Notes under the pieces: generated by a model
The model's input: only the letters and a program-made list of their open reading frames with translations
Told to the model about the DNA's origin: nothing
Database searches by the model: none
Part shown: positions 56,572 to 64,000 of the stretch, one piece after another
Layout of the letters: the number at the start of each line of letters is the position of its first letter
Numbering within the stretch: position 1 is the first letter of the stretch
NCBI GenBank assembly: GCA_029245955.1
Contig: JAQWOH010000019.1
Coordinates: 234,835 to 298,834, forward strand
DNA length: 64,000 nucleotides
Reading direction: 5' to 3'
Source: Fuerstiella sp.
GTDB lineage: Bacteria; Planctomycetota; Planctomycetia; Planctomycetales; Planctomycetaceae
Position numbers and translations under genes: made by a program

Positions 56572-58167
56572 TCATAAAGACATACGCCTGGACCGACTCC
56601 GAGTCGACAACTGCTTGAAGTTGCCCGGGGGCAGCCGGCACAGGAATTCTATTCTCGAGGTCCGCTTTAATTTTTGCCTCGCCGCCTCCGCCTGTATCGA
56701 GGGCACCTCATCAACAGGCAGATGCGGAAGTTGGATCTGTGCCACTGGTCCGGTGGGTGCCAGGCGGATTTCCCAGCCTCCGCCAATTGCCCTGTAAATT
56801 GCGATCAGACTCTGCGTCACTTCGCCTGTGGCGATGGCCACTGAATTCTGAACCCGTACCAGCGCCAATTGCAGAATAGAGACACGGTTAGAATCTGTGA
56901 CGCCCGCCTGATACTGAGCGACACCAGTTTTGACGGGCTTTTCGACGGTCGCGACCAGATCGTTCAGGCCCTGCAGCCGTTCCCGGGCCTTCAGAAAATT
57001 GACCAGTGTGGATTCATTTTCCTGACTGGCCTGCACGACCGCTTGCCGGTGGTTGACGGCCAAATCCGGAAACTGAGCATCCTGCAACAGAACATTGTTT
57101 TGCAGGCAAGCATAGTTCAGGACGTCCCGGTTAAATACAGGCCCGATCGGTCCGGCGCCACTGGCAGAATTCCACCGATTGCTGAACGGTGTCGCTTCAA
57201 CACGAATGTTGCCACTGACTGAAAAGTGAGGATAGAGATCAGCGACAGCAATACCGAACTGAGCCGCAACAAGACGTTCAGCGTGTCGCACATCAGGCCG
57301 CCGTCTCAACAAATCGGCCAGTACTCCGATCGCGATCTCGACAGAGACAACGGAAATGTCTGCTTCGCCAGATTCCTGTATAAGGTCACGCGGCAAAATC
57401 CCCGGAAAAGTGCACAGCTGCGGGTTTGCGTTGCGGAGCTGCGCTTCCAACTGCGGGATCGTCTGCTCGGTAACCTGAACATTCTGATGCGCCTGCAACG
57501 GATCGAGTTCGGGAAACTGACCGCCCTTATTATGGGCACCCGCAATTTCAACCAAGACTTTAAACAAAGCAATGTTGTTCTTCACATATTGCTGCTGCAG
57601 CATATGAATTTCAACATAAATCGCCGCGACATCAGCTACCAGAATGACAAGGATGTCGTCGTAACTTTCAATCGAGGCGTCCTGGCTGGCGTCGAAAGAC
57701 TCGATGTTTCGTCGAAACCTGCTCCAGACATCGATTTCCCAGAACGCGTCACATCCGCCTGACCAGCGCCCGGACGCACGAGCAGCGCCGGGCAGGTTTC
57801 CGGGGAACACTTTTCGGCTGAGCATGCTTCCGGAACAGCGACCGAAGGCCTGCTGTTGCTGCGTAAGCACTTTATCGGCGGCGATCGCTCGGATCGCCCG
57901 CTGAACCCGCATGCCAGCCGCTCGCAGTGTCAGATTATGACTGAATGCGTGTTGCATCAGCCCGAGCAGGACAGGAGCACCAAAGACGTCCCACCACGAG
58001 GTGTCGTTGAAAAGATCCGTGCTGATGCGTTCGTCGTACGAATCAATCCAGTCGGCGCTGACTGACGCGGCCGGCTTGAAATAGTCCGGACCGACCTTGA
58101 ACCCATTGTCATTGCAGGTGTGAAGTCTGGCACAACTGCAGACGGTAATCTTCCTCAACAGACTCAT
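56572..58167 (-). CDS. NodT/TolC-type outer-membrane efflux factor
   Basis: The ATG at 58167 gives 531 residues; the frame is open far upstream to 58686 but that part is not protein-like. The family start is visible as KVGPDYFKPAASVSADW. Both structural repeats are present: LFNDTSWWDVFGAPVLLGLM with FWEIDVWSRFRRNI in the first half, and DLLRRRPDVRHAERLVAAQF with the coiled-coil run NESTLVNFLKARERLQGL in the second. The expected lipobox cysteine is replaced by a messy CSCARLHTC segment, and the middle (FGRCSGSMLSRKV) is diverged. It would be the outer-membrane channel of an RND- or Emr-type pump, but the adaptor nearby is a pseudogene and no pump gene is present, so it may be decaying. Confidence 0.8.
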   Translation of the reverse strand: MSLLRKITVCSCARLHTCNDNGFKVGPDYFKPAASVSADWIDSYDERISTDLFNDTSWWDVFGAPVLLGLMQHAFSHNLTLRAAGMRVQRAIRAIAADKVLTQQQQAFGRCSGSMLSRKVFPGNLPGAARASGRWSGGCDAFWEIDVWSRFRRNIESFDASQDASIESYDDILVILVADVAAIYVEIHMLQQQYVKNNIALFKVLVEIAGAHNKGGQFPELDPLQAHQNVQVTEQTIPQLEAQLRNANPQLCTFPGILPRDLIQESGEADISVVSVEIAIGVLADLLRRRPDVRHAERLVAAQFGIAVADLYPHFSVSGNIRVEATPFSNRWNSASGAGPIGPVFNRDVLNYACLQNNVLLQDAQFPDLAVNHRQAVVQASQENESTLVNFLKARERLQGLNDLVATVEKPVKTGVAQYQAGVTDSNRVSILQLALVRVQNSVAIATGEVTQSLIAIYRAIGGGWEIRLAPTGPVAQIQLPHLPVDEVPSIQAEAARQKLKRTSRIEFLCRLPPGNFKQLSTRSRSRRMSL

Positions 58168-58669
58168 ACGTATGAAGTGTAGGGGCCAAAGCGGCGGGCC
58201 CCATGTATGCGTGGATAGATTACGACTAGTCACTCCACGCCCCCATGGCCACATTTCTGCAGAAACGAGTGGTCCGAATCCATTCGTAATCGCCGCTTGC
58301 GCTTGCCGCTGCCTGGATTTATCGGAGAGTCCCCGATGAGGTGAGCGGCTTTTCAGACGGTGTCCCGTCTGAGTTGTCGCTTTCTTCGTTGACGGCGTCA
58401 GATCCGTCAGGACCGTCAGGCTCAACGGCAGAAGCTGCGCGAACACGTCGGAACGGACACACACGAGAAAAGGCCCTGGTCGTTGTCCACGCCCAATCAT
58501 GACTGGCCTGTGAGAACCGGGCAGAGCAGCATCTGACACCCCTGGTATTTTCCGGTGGGCACAGTCAGACGGTCTGACGGACCTTGCAGGTTTCGACAAG
58601 CGCAGTGAGTTCCAGTGCATCCGGACCGGTAACGGTATGCCGACACTGCACCAGGAACCCGCGAAGTTT
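58168..58669. other. Gene-poor region
   Basis: About 500 bases. A long minus-strand frame is open here as an upstream extension of the TolC-like gene, but it shows no protein features. Nothing else recognised. Confidence 0.35.
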
Positions 58670-58826
58670 ACTCGCCAGTTCTCCAAACTCGAATTTCGCG
58701 GATGTCGGTACGGTCAAGCTGAACGTCGCTGCCGCCTCTGTCCCTGAGCCCTCCACGTTCGCTCTGCTTGGCCTGGGTGTCCTTATCCATGAAGGCCGAA
58801 GCTGCCAACGGCGCAAAACGGCATGA
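58670..58826 (+). pseudogene. PEP-CTERM protein tail, remnant
   Basis: The frame ends with a PEP-CTERM sorting signal: VPEPSTFALLGLGVL, then a short basic end CQRRKTA before the TGA at 58824-58826. Just before it, NFADVGTVKLNVAAAS looks like the last strand of a secreted beta domain. No start codon or further upstream protein sequence can be joined, and the membrane segment is interrupted by IHEGRS. PEP-CTERM proteins are anchored by exosortase, which is not in this window. Confidence 0.6.
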
Positions 58827-59082
58827 ATCCAGGCTATTAGTTTGCGGAGTTGTCGTGGCTGCCGTATCTTCACGTTCCGACAATGGAACGGGCCGCCCGC
58901 CCCTCCATCCGCCTTTCCGGGGTACGGGCCAGGTGAAGCAGTGAACCGACCAGGCCGGAATAATGAGATGCGCAGCACGAACAGCAGCTGCACGTTCTAA
59001 TTGCCTGACGGTTCTCAGGGGCGTCATAGGCAACAACACTCCACCGCAGACTTGCATGGACTCCAGAGGGAATGACACGTTG

Positions 59083-61686
59083 ATGACTTCCGCTAAATCA
59101 AAACCCGACGGGCTCTTCGCAATTCGCACCGCGGGAAGGCCACCAGCCACGGCGATTTTTCTGGCAACGTGGCTGGTGCTGACACTGCTGACCTGTGCCA
59201 GCACGGCATGCGGACAGGAAGCCGCCGAGGGCATAACGGCGACGGCCACCCGTCCCGTGCATCCGATACTGATTCGCAACGAACACGGCCCGTTGCTGCG
59301 TGTTGTCGTTGACATCGACAAAGGAGTTGAGGCCCGGATCACCTCGCTGACGTTCAATCTCGACGGCAGTGACGACATAGGCGAGGTCGAATCGCTGACG
59401 CTCTTCGACACCGGCGACAGTGATGCGTTTTCGCCGACCACTCGTGTAGGCGAATCGGCGATGCCGGCGGCAGAAATCACGTTTCGACTTGAGCGACCGC
59501 TTCGCGCCGGCAAAAACGTGTTCTGGCTGTCGTGCCGCTTGAAGGCCACGGCTGCTCTGCACCACGGGATCGCTGCCGCCTGTCCATCGATTGCAACGAC
59601 GGCAGGAAAGGTCGTGCCCCGAGACACGTCGTCGACGGTGCGACATCGTATCGGCGTCGCGTTGCGAAAGCACAACGACGACGACGTTCACACCTATCGT
59701 ATTCCGGCGCTGACAACGTCGGTTAAAGGAACACTGCTGGCGGTGTACGACATGCGCCGCCGCACGGGCCGCGATTTACAGGAAGACATTGACATCGGAC
59801 TCAGCCGCAGCACGGACGCCGGTCAGACCTGGGAGCCGGTCCAGGTCATCATGGACATGGGCGAATATGGCGGACTGCCGCAGGATCAGAATGGCTGCAG
59901 CGATCCCGGCATCATCGTCGATCAGCAGACCGGCGAAATTTTCTGCTTCGCTCTGTGGATGAATGGCAAGCCGGGCAAGCATCAATGGAATGACAACGGT
60001 TCCGAACCCGGCTTCGAGATCGGCCAGACGGCCCAGTTCATGATGGTACGCTCTAACGACGATGGCCTGACCTGGTCCACTCCTGAGAACATGACACGCA
60101 GGCTGAAGCAGGAATCGTGGTGGCTGCTGGCTCCTTCACCGCAGTCCGGTTTCAACATGCCGGACGGAACGCTGGTCATGCCGGTGCAGGGACGCAGGGG
60201 CCGAGATCGTACCGAAACATTCGCCACGCTGATGATCAGCAGGGACCACGGCACGACGTGGACGGTCCGCAATCCAGGCTACAGCGGTGGCAATGAATGC
60301 CAGGCCGCACTGCTGGGCGACGGATCCATCATGCTGAACATCCGCAATGTGCACGAACGGTATCGCGCCGTCGTCGTCACCAGCGACCTGGGCCGGACGT
60401 GGAAACCTCACCCGACCAGCCGCAATACGCTGATCGAACCAAACTGCAACGCCAGTCTGCTGCGAGTCGATTACAAACGCGGCAAAGAAATGAAACACGT
60501 GTTGTTGTTTGCCAATCCACATACACAGAAAGGCCGCACTCATCACACGATTCAAGTCAGCTTCGACGACGGTCAAACCTGGCCGGATTCGCATCACCTG
60601 TTGCTGGATGAGGGCCGTGGCGCCGGGTACCCAAGCCTGACTCGTGTTGATGACGAACACATCGGAATTGTTTACGAAGGCAGCCAGGCACATGTGGTGT
60701 TCGAGAAGATTCCTCTGATTGAACTTCTCGAGCCAAGACGCCGAATATCTGCCCGGGATGTCTGGCAGCGGGACGTGTCGCAGCAGGGCGCCGAATACCT
60801 GAACAGACTTCTCCGAGGAACTCCGTTCGGAACCAACAACTTCGACCTGAAGGGTCTGCGAGCAGGCATGGGTACGCGACACGAACCGACTGTGCCTGAC
60901 GTGAAGCTTCTGAAAGTGAAAGTCGGAGACGTGCCCTGTGAATGGGTCCTTGCGCCCGGCGGGGATCCTGATGTTCGGTTGCTGTATCTTCATGGGGGCG
61001 GCTGGGTTTCGGGATCAGGAGGCAATTATCTTCCATTGGCCGCCGACATCTCGTTGGCGGCCAAGTGTGCCGTGCTTCTCCCCGACTACCGTCTGGCTCC
61101 CGAACATCCCTTTCCCGCCGGGCTCAACGATTGTGTTGCTGCTCACGACTGGCTGATCGCGAATGGACCGGCCGGCCCCGGACCTGCAAAGGCGACGTTT
61201 ATCGCAGGCGATTCTGCAGGCGGCAACCTGACGCTGGCGACGCTGCTGGCACTGCGCGACCGCAAACGTCCGCTGCCGGCTGGCGGCATCGCCATCTCAC
61301 CGGGCACAGATTTCACGCTGGCCAGCCAGTCCCTGAAGTCCGTCCATGATCCCATTATCAGTGCGCGAACGATGCCCGAGTTTCGCGAGCGGTATCTCGG
61401 GACGGCAGATCCCCGCAACCCGCTCGCTTCGCCCGTCTTCGGCGATTACCGAGGCATTCCACCGCTGCTAATTCAGGTTGGCGAGCACGAAATGCTGCGC
61501 GACGACGGCCTTCGAGTGGCAAAGAAAGCGCGAGCCGCCGGGATTCCCGTCCAGCTGGAAGTGTGGCCCGGCATGGTCCACGTGTTTCAGATTCGAAGGC
61601 TGCCGGAATCTCGCGAGGCCATCAAACGCATCAGCAATTTTATCCAGTTACAACAGAACTCAACGCGTGTCAGCGTTTCACGCTGA
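59083..61686 (+). CDS. Secreted sialidase fused to an HSL-type esterase
   Basis: The ATG at 59083 (GAGGGA upstream) gives 867 residues with a signal peptide around IFLATWLVLTLLTCAST. Residues about 45-180 match the BNR-associated N-terminal domain. The sialidase domain has YRIPAL (205-210) and five Asp boxes: SRSTDAGQTW, RSNDDGLTW, SRDHGTTW, TSDLGRTW and SFDDGQTW. From about 610 the chain continues as an alpha/beta hydrolase of the hormone-sensitive-lipase group: HGGG (637-640), DYRLAPEHPFPA, the nucleophile elbow GDSAGG (Ser about 711) and the His in MVHVF near the end. Cleavage of sialic acid and removal of acetyl groups by one protein would suit O-acetylated sialoglycans, which is an inference. 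No stop or frameshift separates the halves. Confidence 0.9.
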   Translation: MTSAKSKPDGLFAIRTAGRPPATAIFLATWLVLTLLTCASTACGQEAAEGITATATRPVHPILIRNEHGPLLRVVVDIDKGVEARITSLTFNLDGSDDIGEVESLTLFDTGDSDAFSPTTRVGESAMPAAEITFRLERPLRAGKNVFWLSCRLKATAALHHGIAAACPSIATTAGKVVPRDTSSTVRHRIGVALRKHNDDDVHTYRIPALTTSVKGTLLAVYDMRRRTGRDLQEDIDIGLSRSTDAGQTWEPVQVIMDMGEYGGLPQDQNGCSDPGIIVDQQTGEIFCFALWMNGKPGKHQWNDNGSEPGFEIGQTAQFMMVRSNDDGLTWSTPENMTRRLKQESWWLLAPSPQSGFNMPDGTLVMPVQGRRGRDRTETFATLMISRDHGTTWTVRNPGYSGGNECQAALLGDGSIMLNIRNVHERYRAVVVTSDLGRTWKPHPTSRNTLIEPNCNASLLRVDYKRGKEMKHVLLFANPHTQKGRTHHTIQVSFDDGQTWPDSHHLLLDEGRGAGYPSLTRVDDEHIGIVYEGSQAHVVFEKIPLIELLEPRRRISARDVWQRDVSQQGAEYLNRLLRGTPFGTNNFDLKGLRAGMGTRHEPTVPDVKLLKVKVGDVPCEWVLAPGGDPDVRLLYLHGGGWVSGSGGNYLPLAADISLAAKCAVLLPDYRLAPEHPFPAGLNDCVAAHDWLIANGPAGPGPAKATFIAGDSAGGNLTLATLLALRDRKRPLPAGGIAISPGTDFTLASQSLKSVHDPIISARTMPEFRERYLGTADPRNPLASPVFGDYRGIPPLLIQVGEHEMLRDDGLRVAKKARAAGIPVQLEVWPGMVHVFQIRRLPESREAIKRISNFIQLQQNSTRVSVSR

Positions 61687-62039
61687 CTTGCGGCCGCGAA
61701 CGATGATAGCAGTTTCGTTACTCACACGAGCCAGTATCGTTTGCAACAATAGGTCGACTGCTCTTAAGCGACTGTCTCACCTACGACCTACACGAATCGC
61801 TGTCCATCACGACGTTACTGTACACCGAACCAGCGTTCGCTGAGCTGAGAGTACGCAGAGGGAGCACCCTCTGTGAGTTCCAGCAGAGCCACGTTGACCT
61901 GCTTGCGCAGAACGCTGCCAACAGAATAAGTAATGCCGTAGCCCTGAATGGAAAACAATCGCCCCACCTGCACCAGACCACGAGAATTTGTGGAAAGGGT
62001 GTGGCGAAGTTGAGGGAAAATCGTGAACGGCCGCCATTG
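61687..62039. other. Intergenic region between convergent genes
   Basis: About 350 bases. A perfect 7-bp inverted repeat (GTCAGCG / CGCTGAC, 61669-61687, 5-base loop) spans the stop codon of the sialidase-esterase gene; no T-tract follows. Nothing else seen. Confidence 0.4.
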
Positions 62040-62930
62040 CTACATCCGCGACGCACCTGGCGGCCGTCCCTGGCGGAGGCAAAACGGCTTGACACTCTGC
62101 ATGATCGTCTGCAACAAACGAACATAGCAAAGTACTGTCGAGATCATCAGGCAAACAGCCAGGAACGCCGTCCCCATTCCTGGCCTTCTGACCATGACAG
62201 GCAGCACCACATATGCAATTGCCCCTGTTCCCAGGAAGCCAAGACAGTTTATCGTGAGCTCTTGTGCAGCTGAGTCGCGGATCCGCGCCGCCAGGTATCC
62301 AACAAACCCAACGAATAGCAGGGCGGCCGTTACCGGAACAAGTCCATCCAGATACGCAGCAAACGGCACTCCTCTGACGCTGTTCGGCCACAGCGCAATA
62401 CAAACAGAAACAATGTTCAAACAGATGGATGCCATCAGCAGCCCTCGACCGTTCACGTCCCCGCGCCCGGCGGCAACCCAACATGCCATGCGGCCGCTGA
62501 GATCCACGCACTGCGCTAACATGAAGAGAACGAATGCACCGGTGAACAGAAAAGGGCCGAAGAAGCTGTCCGATGCGGTCACACCCAGATCGTTTGTTGA
62601 GACCACCAGGCTGAGAGCCAGTGATATACCACCGACTGCCCACAGACAAACGCTCGCGTAGAGCAAAGTCAGTCCGTTCAACATCGTTTGCGCAGCTTCC
62701 CTGTCCAGCGCGGCAGGTTTCTTCAGTGGCTTGTTTCCACACTGCGGCCGCGACGGCTTGTTGGAGTTCCCACGCGTGTGTTCGGCATCGCCCGCAGATG
62801 AATCAGGCTTAGCCTGATCAGGAACGTGAAGAACGGAAGAGCATTCAACGCATTTGCCACGTCTTCCGGCCTTGCGGTCCGCGACGCGATAGCCTTTCCC
62901 GCAACTGCCGCACTTGAAACGAATTGCCAT
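62040..62930 (-). CDS. Zinc-ribbon multi-pass membrane protein
   Basis: The ATG at 62930 gives 296 residues (a start three codons upstream is possible). The first 40 residues form a zinc ribbon: FKCGSCGKGYRV and GKCVECSSVLHVP, two CxxC knuckles. A Pro/Ser-rich linker with a further Cys follows, then about six to seven transmembrane helices (LYASVCLWAVGGISLALSLV, FLFTGAFVLFMLAQC, GLLMASICLNIVSVCIALW, and more). This 'zinc ribbon + linker + membrane domain' layout is very common in planctomycetes and uncharacterised. Confidence 0.85.
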   Translation of the reverse strand: MAIRFKCGSCGKGYRVADRKAGRRGKCVECSSVLHVPDQAKPDSSAGDAEHTRGNSNKPSRPQCGNKPLKKPAALDREAAQTMLNGLTLLYASVCLWAVGGISLALSLVVSTNDLGVTASDSFFGPFLFTGAFVLFMLAQCVDLSGRMACWVAAGRGDVNGRGLLMASICLNIVSVCIALWPNSVRGVPFAAYLDGLVPVTAALLFVGFVGYLAARIRDSAAQELTINCLGFLGTGAIAYVVLPVMVRRPGMGTAFLAVCLMISTVLCYVRLLQTIMQSVKPFCLRQGRPPGASRM

Positions 62931-63268
62931 GATCTGCACTTTCCAGCGTCACCGTTGTCGCCTGCGACAAAATCGCTGCCCCTGAAAAGGCAGGCAGCAG
63001 CCGAACGGATTCAGGGCGCGCTCTTTACAAAATTGGGCCGGCATTTGTGAATTCGGCTCGGGGCGATCGTCAGCAGAAATGCGACCGACTGCCACAAATG
63101 AACCGCAGTCCGTGTCCGTTACGAGCAGTTCTCCGAATCACTGAGTACCCGTCGTAGCCGAGTAGGGTGTGTGCTGATCAGATACGGCAACCCCTGTTGA
63201 CGGTCGCCGTGTCTTCGACACGCCTAATACTGGCATCGGCCCCGAGTCAGCAGAAGCAGTTGCCCGCT

Positions 63269-63691
63269 TCAGAACCAGCCAATGACCTGTTCCGCTGCCC
63301 ACGACACGCCCCAGAGAACCAGAACGAACACGACAAGCTCAAAGAATTCCAGGTCAAAGAGCGATTTCAGCAATCCGACGACCAGCACGATAACAGTCAG
63401 CACTCCCACTATGGGCGAGATCTGTGCCATCAGTATTCCAACTGCACCAGGAAACAGGGCCACAGCCGCGAGGTTTGCGGATGCTGATTTGATCGTCCCA
63501 AAGTTGGTGCTCAGAATCTGGGCGGTCCCAAAACAGGCCACGATTCCCAGAACTGTCGTAATAAGTGCCTCCAGTAGAAGAAGAAACACTGTAATCACGA
63601 CACCTGCGGAGCCGGCAGTCGCAAAGCCGAATCCCGCATAAATAATCAACGCAGTACCGATCAGGGTTAACGGAAGCTTGATTTCCGACAT
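63269..63691 (-). CDS. Small membrane protein with four predicted helices
   Basis: A 140-residue hydrophobic protein with AAAGGAATTC as ribosome-binding region. Predicted helices: LPLTLIGTALIIYAGFGFAT, VVITVFLLLLEALITTVLGI, a weaker one around LAAVALFPGAVGILMA, and IVGVLTVIVLVVGLLKSLF with a final FFELVVFVLVLWGVSW. No known family. The neighbouring zinc-ribbon membrane protein is on the same strand, about 340 bases further downstream. Confidence 0.8.
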   Translation of the reverse strand: MSEIKLPLTLIGTALIIYAGFGFATAGSAGVVITVFLLLLEALITTVLGIVACFGTAQILSTNFGTIKSASANLAAVALFPGAVGILMAQISPIVGVLTVIVLVVGLLKSLFDLEFFELVVFVLVLWGVSWAAEQVIGWF

Positions 63692-64000
63692 TCAGAATTC
63701 CTTTGACGGTGCAGAACAACGGCCAGAAGGCAACAAGACTGCGAAAGCGTGTTGGTCAACATGACAAGTGACTCAGGCAATGCCAACAGATCTGCGATTC
63801 TGGCAGATTCCATCGTCACATTTTTATAGGCAGAATCTCAGCCATCGCGGGGCGCGATAATGTCGCACTTTCCACGATCGACGGTCGAGTCTTCTGTAGT
63901 CGTCAGTCTCTGACAAAAAGTCAGAAATACCGCGCCCCGTCTCGGCCCGAATTCGGCCCTGATGGATGGGACGACGCGCGCAAAGGGCTGCACGGCCATT
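63692..64000. other. Upstream region of the last gene, window edge
   Basis: About 300 bases with no recognised gene on either strand. Confidence 0.35.

Noticed and set aside
58168..58686. N-terminal extension of the TolC-like gene to 58686
   Set aside because: The extra 173 residues are not protein-like and would place the family N-terminus internally; the ATG at 58167 fits.

Overview
This window looks like a chromosomal segment of a planctomycete (Planctomycetota, Pirellula/Rhodopirellula/Gimesia-like). The diagnostic features are two copies of the planctomycete pair 'PSCyt1/DUF1549/DUF1553 c-type cytochrome-like protein + DUF1501 protein', three tandem sulfatases, secreted proteins with Cys-rich CCAP or CDDYCP repeats, a large DUF11-repeat surface protein, a PEP-CTERM remnant and generous intergenic space. 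No rRNA, tRNA, CRISPR array, integrase or intact insertion sequence was seen.

Layout. 1-4800 (minus strand): a GntR/FCD regulator translationally coupled to a PSCyt1-DUF1549-DUF1553 protein, then a DUF1501 protein cut by the window edge, with a palindrome-rich operator region upstream. 5.7-6.4 kb: a spermidine-synthase-like protein. 6.4-10.1 kb (minus): a compact four-gene operon that reads as an SbcC/Rad50-SbcD/Mre11 machine in which Rad50 is split. One gene carries Walker A, coiled coil and a C-terminal CxxC zinc-hook half; then come an Mre11-like metallophosphoesterase, a small all-coiled-coil protein, and a gene with the signature motif, Walker B and H-loop. This is the most interesting system in the window. 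10.6-16.5 kb (plus): a chimeric FAD-oxidoreductase/NodB gene overlapping a second PSCyt1 and DUF1501 pair. 16.6-21.1 kb (minus): three sulfatases. 21.7-26.9 kb: a Cys-rich secreted protein with a terminator, an alpha/beta hydrolase, and an FAD-oxidoreductase pseudogene with three frameshifts and a stop. 27.2-30.4 kb: murE and murF, so the organism has the enzymes for a peptidoglycan stem peptide. 30.5-38 kb (minus): a LOG-family protein, a STAS protein, a 982-residue DUF11 protein and guaA. 38.4-43.9 kb: a prenyltransferase-beta-repeat protein, a secreted protein of unknown function and two amidohydrolases.

From 44 to 59 kb the window is rich in decayed genes: a Ser/Thr kinase tail, an OprP-type porin, an HlyD-type adaptor and a PEP-CTERM tail. 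Between them lie intact regulators (a PAS-LuxR protein and an ECF sigma factor), a flippase with a beta-barrel protein, a CBS-HEPN-like protein, low-complexity secreted proteins and a TolC/NodT-type outer-membrane factor. At 59-61.7 kb a secreted sialidase is fused to an HSL-type esterase. The window ends with two small membrane proteins.

Taken together, the sulfatases, sialidase-esterase, NodB deacetylase, alpha/beta hydrolase and fuconolactonase-like enzyme suggest a lifestyle of degrading sulfated and acetylated polysaccharides or mucins. All functional statements rest on motif recognition by eye; no database search was run.
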